A stretch of DNA of 64,000 nucleotides from Streptomyces sp. NBC_01689 (GTDB taxonomy: Bacteria; Actinomycetota; Actinomycetes; Streptomycetales; Streptomycetaceae). How positions within the stretch are numbered: position 1 is the first letter of the stretch; the number at the start of each line of letters is the position of its first letter. The stretch is from positions 7,130,001-7,194,000 of the forward strand of contig NZ_CP109592.1 in the NCBI RefSeq assembly GCF_036250675.1. The letters are read 5' to 3'. This document shows, piece after piece, positions 6,902 through 15,402 of the stretch. A program made the translations under genes and the position numbers. Below the pieces are notes generated by a model that saw only the letters and a program-made list of their open reading frames with translations, was not told the DNA's origin and did not search any database.

Positions 6902-7762
6902 GTGAGCGAACCGCGGTCCGCGCCGACGGTCGGTCAGGTCGTCCTCGGCCGACGCCTGCTGGACCTGCGCGAGCGCGCGGGTCTCAAGCGTGAGGAGGCC
7001 GCGCGCATCCTGCGGGTCGCCCCCGCGACGGTCCGCCGGATGGAGATGGCCGAGGTCTCCCTCAAGATCCCGTACCTGCAGCTGCTGCTGAAGGCGTACG
7101 GGATCTCCGACGAGGAGGCCGAGGCCTTCGTCCAGCTGGCGGAGGAGGCCAACCGGCCCGGCTGGTGGCAGCGCTTCCACGACATCCTGCCCGGCTGGTT
7201 CTCGATGTACGTCAGCCTGGAGGGGGCGGCCACCCTCATCCGGTCGTACGAACCCCACTTCGTCCCCGGGATCCTGCAGACCGAGGCGTACGCCCGTGGT
7301 GTCCTGAAGGCGGGCGCCGTGGGTCAGACCAGACCCGAGGACATCGAGCGCCATGTGGCGCTGCGCATGCAACGCCAGGATCTGCTCACCCGTGAGGGGG
7401 CGCCCCGGATCTGGGCCGTGATGGACGAGACGGCCCTGCTCCGCCCCGTCGGCGGTCCCGAGGTGATGCGCGCACAGGTCGACAAATTGATCGAGGCCAC
7501 GGAACTGCCCAACGTGACGCTCCAGGTCGTCCCGTTCTCCACCGGGCCGCACGCCGGCACGTACGGGCCCTTCGTGCTCTTTCGCTTCGCCATGCCGGAA
7601 CTCCCGGACATGGTCTACAGCGAGTACCTGACCGGCGCCGTCTATCTGGACGAGCGTTCCGAGGTGGCGACCCATCTCGAGGTCATGGACCGCATGGCGG
7701 CTCAGGCCGCGACGGCACATCGCACGAAGGAGATCCTCCGGGGTCTCCGTGAGGAGTGGTGA
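6902..7762 (+). CDS. XRE-family regulator with DUF5753 (Scr1 type)
   Basis: A 286-residue DNA-binding protein. An N-terminal helix-turn-helix spans about residues 10-70 (LRERAGLKREEAARILRV). A DUF5753 domain starts at about NRPGWWQRFHD and contains the IRSYEPHFVPGILQTEAYAR block. I start it at GTG 6902, with GGAGG at 6892-6896; the frame is open further upstream without a good start. The next gene, a DUF397 protein, begins on the base after the stop codon. XRE/DUF397 pairs next to a HATPase are a hallmark of Streptomyces regulatory clusters such as whiJ. DUF397 partners are thought to modulate the DNA-binding protein. Confidence 0.92.
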   Translation: MSEPRSAPTVGQVVLGRRLLDLRERAGLKREEAARILRVAPATVRRMEMAEVSLKIPYLQLLLKAYGISDEEAEAFVQLAEEANRPGWWQRFHDILPGWFSMYVSLEGAATLIRSYEPHFVPGILQTEAYARGVLKAGAVGQTRPEDIERHVALRMQRQDLLTREGAPRIWAVMDETALLRPVGGPEVMRAQVDKLIEATELPNVTLQVVPFSTGPHAGTYGPFVLFRFAMPELPDMVYSEYLTGAVYLDERSEVATHLEVMDRMAAQAATAHRTKEILRGLREEW

Positions 7763-8026
7763 ATGGACAACATCAAGCAGCGGATGCGCAATGAGCGGAT
7801 CTACAACGGAATGCCGGCCCGTGAACTCGGCAGCGAGGGCTGGCACAAGCCCTGGAGCGGAGGGAACGGGGGCAACTGCCTGGAAGCGATGAAACTCGCC
7901 GACGGGCGGATCGCGGTGCGTCAGTCGGCGGATCCGGACGGACCGGCCCTGATCTACACGCCCGGTGAGATGACCGCGTTCATCCAGGGAGCCAAGGAAG
8001 GGGTGGCGGACTTCCTTCTCTCCTGA
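7763..8026 (+). CDS. DUF397 small protein
   Basis: An 87-residue protein with the DUF397 core: GMPARELGSEGWHKPWSGGN followed by NCLEAMKLADGRIAVRQSADPDGPALIYTPGEMTAFI. It starts immediately after the stop of the XRE gene, implying translational coupling and a joint function. In this family the small protein is the usual partner of an upstream DUF5753 regulator. No catalytic residues are expected. Assignment is secure; its regulatory target is unknown. Confidence 0.93.
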   Translation: MDNIKQRMRNERIYNGMPARELGSEGWHKPWSGGNGGNCLEAMKLADGRIAVRQSADPDGPALIYTPGEMTAFIQGAKEGVADFLLS

Positions 8027-8358
8027 ACCTCCCTTCTCCCGGAATGCTTCTCCACCGACCCCCTTGCCCTTCTCTTGAACTTCGTTGACTGCTGTCGAAC
8101 CCCCCTAAAACAGTGCTGAATTGCCCACCCTTCCCGATGCGAGAAAGAGCCGGAGACACAGGAACGCCGGAGGCGCGAAAAGAAACCGGAGAGGTGAGAA
8201 GACCGGAGAGGTAAGAAGAGCGGAGGCGTGGAAGAGGCCGATACGTAGAAGAAGAGGCCGGATACGGCACAGGCCGGAGACCAGGAAAGCCCTGGAACGA
8301 GGCCGAACCCGGAGGCACGCCGGTGCGAGGCGTGCTCGTCCCGGTGGTGCGGAAGCCG
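8027..8358. other. Gene-free gap with purine-rich degenerate repeats
   Basis: This is the 332-bp gap between two convergent genes. From about 8150 to 8300 the + strand is purine-rich and carries degenerate copies of ccggagaggtRagaag. I see no ORF with a ribosome-binding site and no strong terminator hairpin. Confidence 0.5.
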
Positions 8359-9786
8359 TCACCCCCGGGGCAGCGCCTCGCACAACGCCTCCAGCGCTGC
8401 CCCGTACGCGTGTTCCGAAGGTGTCGCGTACCCGACCACCAACCCGTCCGGCAGGGACGCCGCCGCCCGCGGATGCCGGAACTCGGCGAGCCCGTCCAGC
8501 GCGACACCCCGCCGTGCGGCGGCCTCGACCGTGGAACGCTCGGTCCCGGGCGGCAGTCTCAGCACCGCGTGCAGGCCGGCCGCGATCCCGGTGACCTCGA
8601 TGTGCGGCGCCCGTTCCGCGAGCGCCGCGACCAGGCGGTCGCGGCGCGTCCGGTACCGCTGCCGCATACGCCGCACATGCCGGTCGTACGACCCGGAGGC
8701 GAGGAAGTCCGCCAGCGTGAGCTGGTCCAGGGCGCTCGCCCACGCCTCGCGCTCGCCCTTGGCCGAGAGGACGGCGTCGACGTACCGCTCCGGAAGGACC
8801 ATCCAGCCGAGCCGCAGCGCGGGCGACAGGCTCTTGCTGACCGAACCGATGTGGACGACCCGCTCCGGGTCCATGCCCTGCAGGGCGCCGACGGGCCTGC
8901 GGTCGTAACGGAACTCCCCGTCGTAGTCGTCCTCCAGGACCAGTCCGCCGCGGGCGCGCGCCCAGTCGACCACCGCGGCCCGCCGCGCCGGATGCAGCGG
9001 TCCGCCGGTCGGGAACTGGTGTGCCGGCGTGAGCAGGACCGCCCGCTCCCGGCCCAGCCCGTCCACCTGCGCGCCGTCCTCGTCCAGAGCGAGCGGCACG
9101 GTCCGCGTGGACGAGGCCGTCAGCAGCTCGCGGTGGAAACCGAGACCGTACGCCTCGACGGCCAGCGGTCCCCGCAGGACCTGCGGGAACAACAGCCTCA
9201 GAGCGTGCGCGAATCCGGAACAGATCACGATCCGCTCCGGCTCGGCACGTACCCCGCGCGTCCGTGTCAGATATGCGGCGAGGGCCTCGCGCAGTTCGGG
9301 ACGCCCCTCCGGACCACCCGGCCCGAAGGCCTCGTGGGGCGCCTGCTGGAGGGCCCGGCGGTACGAGGCGAGCCACGCGGAGCGCGGGAAGGACGACGCG
9401 TCCGGCGTACCCTGCCGCAGATCGTGCCGGGGTCCCCGGACGACAGCCGGTGTCTTCCTCGGCACGCGCGCGGCGGCGCCCGGCGGAGCGGTGTTCCCCC
9501 ACCGCGTCAGGGGTGAGGCGACCTGGGTGCCCGAGCCTTGACGGGCGGTCAGCCAGCCCTCCGCGACCAGCTCGGCGTACGCGTCGGCGACGGTGTTGCG
9601 CGCCATGCCCAGGTCCGCGGCGAGCGAGCGGTACGGGGGCAGCCGCGTGCCCGGTGCCAGCCTTCCGCCGCGCACGGCCTCGCGCAGGGCCCGGATCAGG
9701 GCGGCCCGGCGTCCGCCCGGCCCCGCCAGCTCCAAGTGCAGGTCTGCGCCGATCCGTTCGGCGGAATTGACCCATGATTTCGCCAT
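8359..9786 (-). CDS. MocR/GntR-type regulator with PLP aminotransferase domain
   Basis: A 475-residue MocR-family regulator. It has an N-terminal GntR winged helix (GTRLPPYRSLAADLGMARNT, about residues 45-65) and a C-terminal aminotransferase-like domain. The Schiff-base Lys is Lys318 in the GSVSKSLSP motif. EDDYDGEF, the typical PLP-site Asp/Tyr block, is also present. Such proteins bind DNA through the first domain and sense PLP or an amino compound with the second; PdxR controls vitamin B6 synthesis, but the effector here is not known. It starts at ATG 9786 and is divergent from a carboxymuconolactone decarboxylase gene 47 bp away, the likely target. Confidence 0.92.
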   Translation of the reverse strand: MAKSWVNSAERIGADLHLELAGPGGRRAALIRALREAVRGGRLAPGTRLPPYRSLAADLGMARNTVADAYAELVAEGWLTARQGSGTQVASPLTRWGNTAPPGAAARVPRKTPAVVRGPRHDLRQGTPDASSFPRSAWLASYRRALQQAPHEAFGPGGPEGRPELREALAAYLTRTRGVRAEPERIVICSGFAHALRLLFPQVLRGPLAVEAYGLGFHRELLTASSTRTVPLALDEDGAQVDGLGRERAVLLTPAHQFPTGGPLHPARRAAVVDWARARGGLVLEDDYDGEFRYDRRPVGALQGMDPERVVHIGSVSKSLSPALRLGWMVLPERYVDAVLSAKGEREAWASALDQLTLADFLASGSYDRHVRRMRQRYRTRRDRLVAALAERAPHIEVTGIAAGLHAVLRLPPGTERSTVEAAARRGVALDGLAEFRHPRAAASLPDGLVVGYATPSEHAYGAALEALCEALPRG

Positions 9787-9798
9787 GGAAATGAACCC

Positions 9799-9826
9799 TA
9801 CAACCGGTCGTTCCGGCCCCTAGGTT
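9799..9826 (+). promoter_or_regulatory. Leaderless promoter of the carboxymuconolactone decarboxylase gene
   Basis: -10 box TAGGTT at 9821-9826 is 7 nt before the ATG at 9834, with TACAAC at 9799-9804 as a possible -35 (16-bp spacer). It lies in the 47-bp divergent gap, so a MocR dimer binding there would control both genes. Confidence 0.5.
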
Positions 9827-9833
9827 GGTGGTC

Positions 9834-10463
9834 ATGGCGACGAACACGAGCACGACCACGAGCGTGAACACGAGGGCGGACACGAGCGAGAACACCGGCA
9901 TGACGGCGGCCCCGGCGACGGGCACGGTCGCGGCCCCGGCCGCGCAGCCGGGCAGTGGCGTGGAGCGCGCGACGGAGGGTGCGACGGGACCGGCGTCCGC
10001 GCCCGCGGCCGGCGGAAGTCCGCGCCTCGACCTCGCGAAGACCGCCCCGAAGGTCTTCCGCGCCCTGATCGGCTTCGACACGGCGGCGCGGGAAGGGCTC
10101 GACCCGGCGCTCGTCGAACTGATCCAGATCCGCGCCTCCCACCTCAACCACTGCGCGTACTGCCTCCACCTGCACACCAACGACGCGCGCAGGGCCGGGG
10201 AGAGCGAGGACCGGCTGCACATGGTCCCGGTGTGGCGCGAGGCCCGCCACTTCTTCACCGACCGGGAGCGTGCCGCGCTCGCCCTCACCGAGGCGGTCAC
10301 CCTTGTCGCCGACGGCGGGGTCCCGGACGACGTCTACGCGCGGGCCGCCGAGGTCTTCGACGACCCTGAACTGGCCCACGTCCTCGCTCTGATCCTCACG
10401 ATCAACACCTGGAACCGGGTCGCCCTGGCGACGGCGAAGGTCGCGGGGACGGACCCCCGCTGA
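9834..10463 (+). CDS. Carboxymuconolactone decarboxylase / AhpD-like protein
   Basis: A 209-residue protein. About 60 N-terminal residues are low-complexity Thr/Ala/Gly. The AhpD/CMD fold follows, with the redox motif HCAYCLHLH (CxxCxxxH) in the helix after LVELIQIRASHLN. Proteins of this type act as alkylhydroperoxidases or in aromatic ring degradation; the CxxC favours a redox role. The gene is divergent from a MocR-type regulator and appears to be transcribed as a leaderless mRNA. A start within the N-terminal tail cannot be excluded, but the promoter spacing fits ATG 9834. Confidence 0.88.
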   Translation: MATNTSTTTSVNTRADTSENTGMTAAPATGTVAAPAAQPGSGVERATEGATGPASAPAAGGSPRLDLAKTAPKVFRALIGFDTAAREGLDPALVELIQIRASHLNHCAYCLHLHTNDARRAGESEDRLHMVPVWREARHFFTDRERAALALTEAVTLVADGGVPDDVYARAAEVFDDPELAHVLALILTINTWNRVALATAKVAGTDPR

Positions 10464-10496
10464 GGCGGGGTGCGCGGAGGCGGGGGCGGGGGCGCT

Positions 10497-10594
10497 GAGG
10501 CGAGCGGCGCCGGGGCGAGGGGCGGGGCACGCCGGGGCGCGAGGGGCGCCGGGGCGAGGCACGCTCAGGCGAGCTGTGCCGGGGCGAGGTGCGG
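10497..10594. repeat. Degenerate GC-rich repeats between CMD and gltD genes
   Basis: Imperfect copies of gccggggcgaggNNcg follow one another between two convergent genes. Units are about 16-30 bp apart and not strictly periodic. No ORF or clear terminator stem is visible. Confidence 0.5.
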
Positions 10595-10617
10595 GACCAC
10601 GGATCGAAGGGACCCGG

Positions 10618-12105
10618 CTACGCCCTCATCGGACGGTCGTGGGGACCGATGGGTGCCGGCAGGCTGGAGGATCCGGTCAGCGCCCGGTCCACCGCGGCCG
10701 CCACCGCGCGGCCCTCGGCGATGGCCCACACGATGAGGGACTGGCCACGGGCCGCGTCCCCGGCGGCGAACACCCGGGGCACATTGGTTGCGAAGCCGGC
10801 GTCGCGGGTGATCGTGCCGCGCGGATCGAGGGCCAGGCCGAGCTGGTCGATCAGACCGTCGTGCCGGTCCGGGCCGGTGAAACCGAGGGCGAGCAGGACG
10901 AGGTCGGCCGGGAGGGTCCGGCCGGAGCCCGGGACGGGACGGCGGCCCGCGTCCACCTCGACGAGATGCAGCGAGCGCACCCGTCCCCTCGCGTCCCCGG
11001 TGAAATGGAGCGTGGACGCGGCGAAGAGCCGCGCGTCCGCGTGGGCCGCCGGAGCCGTCTCCAGGTCCCGGGCCTCCTCGTGCGCGGCCGAGAGCCGGTA
11101 GATCTTCGGGTACGTGGGCCACGGCTCGATGTCGTGATCGCGCTCCTCCTCCGGCTGCGGATAGATGTCGAGCTGGGTCACGGACGCCGCGCCCTCACGC
11201 ACCGCCGTCCCCAGGCAGTCCGCTCCCGTGTCGCCGCCGCCGACGATGACCACGTGCTTGCCGGCCGCGGACAGTGGAGAGACCTCCAGATCGCCCTCGC
11301 ACACCCGGTCGGCGAACGGCAGATACTCCATCGCCTGATGAATCCCGCTCAACTCCCGCCCGGACACGTCGAGTTCACGCCAGGCCGTGGCCCCCGTGGC
11401 CAGGACGACGGCGTCGTAGCGCATCCGCAGCTCCGACGCCGTGAGGTCCCGCCCGATCGTCGTCGAAGTCCGGAACTTCGTGCCCTCCGCCCGCATCTGC
11501 TCGAGCCGTCGGTCCAGGTGGCGCTTCTCCATCTTGAACGCGGGGATGCCGTACCGCAGCAGGCCGCCGATCCGGTCGGCCCGCTCGAAGACGGCGACGG
11601 TGTGGCCGGCCCGGGTCAACTGCTGTGCGGCGGCGAGCCCGGTGGGCCCCGATCCGACCACCGCGACCGTCCGCCCGGAGAGCCGCTCCGGTGGACTCGG
11701 CGGCGTGAAGCCGTCCGCCCAGGCACGGTCGGCGATGGCCACCTCGACGTTCTTGATGGTGACCGCGGGCTGGTTGATCGCGAGGACACAGCCCGCCTCG
11801 CACGGCGCGGGGCACAACCGCCCGGTGAACTCGGGGAAGTTGTTCGTCGCGTGCAGCCGGTCGCTCGCCGCGTGCCAGTCCTCGCGGGAGACGAGGTCGT
11901 TCCATTCGGGGATCAGGTTGCCCAGCGGACAGGCCTCGTGACAGAAGGGGACACCGCAGTCCATGCAACGGTCGGCCTGCCGGCTGATGATCGGCAGCAG
12001 CGCACCCGGGACGTACACCTCGTTCCAGTCCCGCACCCGCTCCTCGACGGGCCGGCGCGGGTACTCCTCGCGCGGAGTGGTCATGAATCCCTTGGGATCG
12101 GCCAT
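10618..12105 (-). CDS. gltD: Glutamate synthase small-subunit-like NADPH oxidoreductase, orphan
   Basis: A 495-residue flavoprotein of the GltD family. It passes electrons from NADPH through FAD and [4Fe-4S] clusters to the glutamate-forming large subunit. The N-terminal Cys clusters are CMDCGVPFCHEACPLGN and CPAPCEAGC. The FAD site is GSGPTGLAAAQQL and the NADPH site GGGDTGADC; the C-terminal FAD motif is RVFAAGDAARGQS. It starts at ATG 12105, with AAGGGGGA upstream. No gltB lies beside it in either direction, whereas the two are normally adjacent. It is therefore likely a paralogue that serves another partner, or a GltB encoded elsewhere. Confidence 0.92.
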   Translation of the reverse strand: MADPKGFMTTPREEYPRRPVEERVRDWNEVYVPGALLPIISRQADRCMDCGVPFCHEACPLGNLIPEWNDLVSREDWHAASDRLHATNNFPEFTGRLCPAPCEAGCVLAINQPAVTIKNVEVAIADRAWADGFTPPSPPERLSGRTVAVVGSGPTGLAAAQQLTRAGHTVAVFERADRIGGLLRYGIPAFKMEKRHLDRRLEQMRAEGTKFRTSTTIGRDLTASELRMRYDAVVLATGATAWRELDVSGRELSGIHQAMEYLPFADRVCEGDLEVSPLSAAGKHVVIVGGGDTGADCLGTAVREGAASVTQLDIYPQPEEERDHDIEPWPTYPKIYRLSAAHEEARDLETAPAAHADARLFAASTLHFTGDARGRVRSLHLVEVDAGRRPVPGSGRTLPADLVLLALGFTGPDRHDGLIDQLGLALDPRGTITRDAGFATNVPRVFAAGDAARGQSLIVWAIAEGRAVAAAVDRALTGSSSLPAPIGPHDRPMRA

Positions 12106-12336
12106 GGCCGTCCCCCTTGCGTGCGCGGACCGTCACGGAGCCGCGCGGGGGTCCGGCACCATCGGCCACGCCCTTCGGGCGGCACTCCTCTCCCGCCACG
12201 ATACGACGCCTTCCCAGGCCCTGCCGCTCAGGTGACGACGGGTGCGGGCCCCTGACGGGGGCGGTGCGCGCCAGGGGGTCGGAGCGCCCCGAGATCCCGC
12301 GTGAGAGGGCGACGAGATCTCGCGCGAGTGCGTCCC

Positions 12337-12462
12337 GGACGGTCCCGGGAGCGCCCCGGACCGTCCCGGGAATGCCCTGGACCGTCCCGGGAATGCCCTG
12401 GACCGTCCCGGGAATGCCCTGGACCGTCCGGAGGGTGCGCTGGTCCGTCCCGAGAATGCTGT
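12337..12462. repeat. Six tandem 21-bp repeats
   Basis: Six 21-bp units of ggaccgtcccgggaatgccct run without interruption from 12337 to 12462. Units 2-4 are identical, and the outer ones diverge. Each unit contains the palindrome tcccggga. The array fills much of the 385-bp gap between the DUF1772 gene stop and the gltD start, both on the minus strand. The gap holds no other feature I can support. Confidence 0.9.
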
Positions 12463-12490
12463 GGAGCACTGGGCTCCGCCGGGGGCGTGC

Positions 12491-12970
12491 TCAGGTGAGG
12501 GCCAGCGTGTACGAGATCGCCGCGGCTGCCGACGCGACCGTGCGGACGTGGTTCCATCTCGTCCATCCCCGCACGTACGCGTGCCAGCGGGTGGTGGTCT
12601 CCGGGCTGTGCGGGTCCAGCCGCAGGAGCGCCTCGTTGCGCGGGACGTTCGCGGCGACCGTCACCCCGAACGACCCGAACAGATACAGAGCGCTGCCGAG
12701 CAGCAGCTCCACCGACCCGTCCTCGGGCAGCAGCACGAAGGTGACCACCCCGAGCACGGCGCACAGGATCGCCGTCCCGACGAACAACAGCATGAACGGC
12801 GGGCGGACCGCCGCCGCGTTGATCGAGTTCATCGCCGCCACGCCCCGGGCGGGCGGCAGCTCGGCCAGCCCCCGCATCACGAAGGCCGAGAACCCGCAGA
12901 ACACCCCCGCCACCAGCCCGCAGCCGAGCACCCCCAGCACCGCCATCACCAGATACGGCCCGTCGATCAT
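12491..12970 (-). CDS. DUF1772 family membrane protein
   Basis: A 159-residue integral membrane protein with four predicted hydrophobic helices: an N-terminal segment (LVMAVLGVLGCGLVAGVFCG), two central ones (PPFMLLFVGTAILCAVLG; LLLGSALYLFGSFGVTVAA) and a C-terminal one. The NVPRNEALLRLDP loop between helices is typical of DUF1772 (anthrone-oxygenase-like fold). It starts at ATG 12970, preceded by GGGGGAT. No active-site residue can be singled out and the role is unknown. It may be co-transcribed with nothing else here; the array of 21-bp repeats follows its stop. Confidence 0.85.
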   Translation of the reverse strand: MIDGPYLVMAVLGVLGCGLVAGVFCGFSAFVMRGLAELPPARGVAAMNSINAAAVRPPFMLLFVGTAILCAVLGVVTFVLLPEDGSVELLLGSALYLFGSFGVTVAANVPRNEALLRLDPHSPETTTRWHAYVRGWTRWNHVRTVASAAAAISYTLALT

Positions 12971-13120
12971 GACATCCCCCGTGTCGTCGTTCCCCGAAGC
13001 CAGAGATCCTGCACGGCGGCTCCCGTCATCACAAGTGAAATCCCGCGCCGAGACCCCGGCCATGGCCGAGGTGCCCGGCCGCATGCGCGAGCGTCCAGCC
13101 GGCCGGTCACCTCCCCCGGC

Positions 13121-13146
13121 CTCCGCCGCCGCGTCAGGCGGCGGAG
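13121..13146 (-). terminator. Terminator of the DUF2293 gene
   Basis: A perfect 10-bp stem, CTCCGCCGCC (13121-13130) with GGCGGCGGAG (13137-13146), with a 6-nt loop gcgtca. It lies just downstream of the minus-strand stop at 13154. There is no U-tract. Confidence 0.7.
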
Positions 13147-13153
13147 ACCGGCG

Positions 13154-13849
13154 TCACGCGCCCGCCGTGAGCTCGTCGCGCCATCCCTGGAGCCGTGTCT
13201 CCACGGTGGACGCGATCCGCCGCCGCGCCTCGTACCGCGGGACACCGCTCATCAGCAGCTGGTCGTAAGGCGTGTCCACGTGCCGTACGGACGCACGGAC
13301 CGCCGAGGCCACCGCGACCTCGGACAGCGCGCGGCCGGCCGCGCTGCGTCCCACCCGTCCGCTGCCGCGCACCGAGGCGTGCGTGGCGATCTCCCGCGCC
13401 CGTCCGGCCGGACAGCCGGGGAACAGCCGGCGTATCTCCCGGCGGAACGCCTCCGTGAACCGCAGATCCTCCGCCTCCCGGCGCCGTGCGTCCCGCGCAC
13501 GGCGCCGCCGCCGCGCCTCGGCGTCCTCCAGGCACCACTCCTCGGCCCGGACGAGCGCCGCCTCCTCCACCAGGACGCCCTGCCGCTCGTACCGGCTCTG
13601 GCGCCGGTTGAACCGCACCACCACCGCCGACAGCGCACTGCCCTCCCGGGATCTGCGGGTCAGCGCGGTGTCGCCGCGCGGCAGGAACACCAGATGACCC
13701 AGGTCCGCGCAGTCCAGGCAGCGCGGCGCTCCCTCCTCCAGCACCAGCAGCGTCAGCGGCCCGGTACGGCACTCGGCACAGTGCCGTCTCCTGAGCGGCT
13801 GGATGACGAGAGGTCCGCCGCGGGACGGGGGAGTCGCGATCGGTGCCAT
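13154..13849 (-). CDS. DUF2293 domain protein
   Basis: A 231-residue protein. Near the N-terminus are CAEC and CLDC pairs (about residues 24-27 and 44-47), which could bind zinc. A central Arg-rich coiled region (EDAEARRRRRARDARRREAE) follows. The DUF2293 core is FREIRRLFPGCPAGRAREIATHASVRGSGRVGRS, ending with VRHVDTPYDQLL. The domain is found across actinobacteria and fungi with no established activity. The start at ATG 13849 is divergent from the uridine-kinase-like gene. The shared 250-bp region is pyrimidine-rich low-complexity DNA with no other ORF. Confidence 0.85.
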   Translation of the reverse strand: MAPIATPPSRGGPLVIQPLRRRHCAECRTGPLTLLVLEEGAPRCLDCADLGHLVFLPRGDTALTRRSREGSALSAVVVRFNRRQSRYERQGVLVEEAALVRAEEWCLEDAEARRRRRARDARRREAEDLRFTEAFRREIRRLFPGCPAGRAREIATHASVRGSGRVGRSAAGRALSEVAVASAVRASVRHVDTPYDQLLMSGVPRYEARRRIASTVETRLQGWRDELTAGA

Positions 13850-14100
13850 ATGCAGTTCATTCCCCGGCCCGGGCCGGGACCCACGCCACGGCCGGTCGTC
13901 TCTCCCGCGGGCCCTCTCCCCGGCCCCGGCCCGCTCGTCTCCCGCTCCGCGCCCCGGCCGGCCCGCTCCCTCCCTCCGCCCGTTTCCGCCTCCGCGGCCC
14001 GGGCCCGGTCCGCTCCCTCCCTGCGTCCGGTCCGCTCCGGCCGTCCGGTCCGCCTCACCGGGCCGGCGAGTGCGGCGCCCGGGCGCGGCATCATGGGCCT

Positions 14101-14733
14101 GTGCGACTCGAAGCGATCACCTGGGAACGGCTCGGCGACCTCCTCGCCGAGCGCCTGCTCGACCTGAAGCCCGATGACGGCGGTCCCTGGCCGCGGATCG
14201 CCTTCGACGGAGCCCCGGCCGCCCGCCCCGGCGACCTGGCGCACCGCGTCTCCGAGGCGCTGCGCGTACGAGGCCGCTCCTCGCTCGTCGTCGGCACCCA
14301 GGGTTTCCTGCGGCCCGCTTCCCTCCGGTTCGAATACGGCCACGAGGACGTCGACGCGTACTACGACGGCTGGTTCGACACCGGCGCCCTGTGGCGGGAG
14401 GTCTTCGGCCCCCTCGAACCCGGCGGCGACGGCCGCGTCCTGCCCGACCTCTGGGACCCGGCCACGGACCGGGCCACCCGCAGCCCCCACGTCCAACTCC
14501 CGCCCGGCGGACTGCTCCTGCTCCACGGCCCCCTCCTGCTGCGGCACTGGTTCCCGTTCGATCTGAGCGTGCATGTCCTCCTCTCCCCGGGTGCCCTGAA
14601 CCGCCGTACACCGGAGTCCGAACACTGGACCCTCCCCGCGTTCCACCGCTACGAGACGGAAGTGACCCCGGGCACCGCCGCCGATGTGCTGGTGCGCGCG
14701 GACGATCCACGCCACCCGGCCTGGAACGGCTGA
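14101..14733 (+). CDS. Uridine kinase-like protein with degenerate P-loop
   Basis: A 210-residue protein of the group annotated as uridine kinases in Streptomyces. The region where Walker A should be reads IAFDGAPAARPGDLAHRV, lacking the GKT/S needed for phosphate binding, so kinase activity is doubtful. Later blocks (DVDAYYDGWFDTGALWREVF; LLLLHGPLLLRHWFPFDLSVHVLLSP) match the family's acceptor-lid and P-loop-fold strands. The start GTG 14101 has no Shine-Dalgarno; a CATCAT -10-like box 6 nt upstream suggests a leaderless mRNA. It is divergent from the DUF2293 gene. Confidence 0.75.
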   Translation: MRLEAITWERLGDLLAERLLDLKPDDGGPWPRIAFDGAPAARPGDLAHRVSEALRVRGRSSLVVGTQGFLRPASLRFEYGHEDVDAYYDGWFDTGALWREVFGPLEPGGDGRVLPDLWDPATDRATRSPHVQLPPGGLLLLHGPLLLRHWFPFDLSVHVLLSPGALNRRTPESEHWTLPAFHRYETEVTPGTAADVLVRADDPRHPAWNG

Positions 14734-14913
14734 CCGCGCCACCCGGCGGGCGGCCCGACGACGGCCGTTCGCCTGTCCCTCCGGTTCGGGGAGCCCACCC
14801 CCGCGGAGAGGAGCTCCGGGTGCACATCCCCGGCGACGCGGCAACAATTGAGGGCGCCGGGACTAGCGGTGTGTTCCGCGCCGCGCCGGCCGTCCGGCAC
14901 CGGGAGGTACTTC

Positions 14914-15342
14914 ATGACCACCGCCGGAGACATCATGCACCGTGGTGCCCAGTGGATCCCCGCCCACGAGACCCTTGACCGCGCCGCTCAGCTGATGCGC
15001 GAACTGAACGTGGGCGCGTTGCCCATCAGTGACGAGAACGAGCGGCTCTGCGGCATTCTCACGGACCGCGACATCGTCGTCGGCTGCGTGGCCATGGGCC
15101 ACGATCCGGCTCGGATCACCGCGGGTGAGATGGCCCAGGGCACCCCGCGCTGGATCGAGTCGGAGGCCGACGTGGGCGAAGTGCTCCAGGAGATGAAGGG
15201 ACACCAGATCCGCCGGCTTCCCGTGATCGAGAACAAACGCCTGGTCGGCATGATCAGCGAGGCCGACCTGGCCCAGCACCTGACGGACGACCAGCTGGCG
15301 GGCTGGGTCGAGAGTGTCTACTCGTCGAGCATGGTCCGCTGA
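14914..15342 (+). CDS. Tandem CBS-domain protein
   Basis: A 142-residue protein made of a Bateman module: two CBS motifs (about residues 10-60 and 75-130), each ending in the family block LCGILTDRDIV and LVGMISEADLA. CBS pairs bind adenine nucleotides or SAM and act as energy or stress sensors. A stand-alone pair usually regulates a partner protein. It starts at ATG 14914 with GGGAGG at 14902-14907. It is convergent with corA, and a shared terminator hairpin lies between them. The partner is unknown. Confidence 0.92.
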   Translation: MTTAGDIMHRGAQWIPAHETLDRAAQLMRELNVGALPISDENERLCGILTDRDIVVGCVAMGHDPARITAGEMAQGTPRWIESEADVGEVLQEMKGHQIRRLPVIENKRLVGMISEADLAQHLTDDQLAGWVESVYSSSMVR

Positions 15343-15365
15343 CCCCAGGGAGTCTTCCCGTCACG

Positions 15366-15398
15366 CTTCTCGTCCGGTCGGCCGTGCCGGGCGAGAGG
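15366..15398. terminator. Bidirectional terminator between CBS gene and corA
   Basis: A 12-bp stem with G-U pairs, 15366-15377 against 15387-15398, with a 9-nt loop. It sits between two convergent stop codons (15342 and 15403) and could serve both genes. Confidence 0.65.
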
Positions 15399-15402
15399 CA
15401 CG

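Noticed and set aside
12337..12462. CRISPR array
   Set aside because: Units are contiguous 21-bp repeats without unique spacers, and no cas genes are present.
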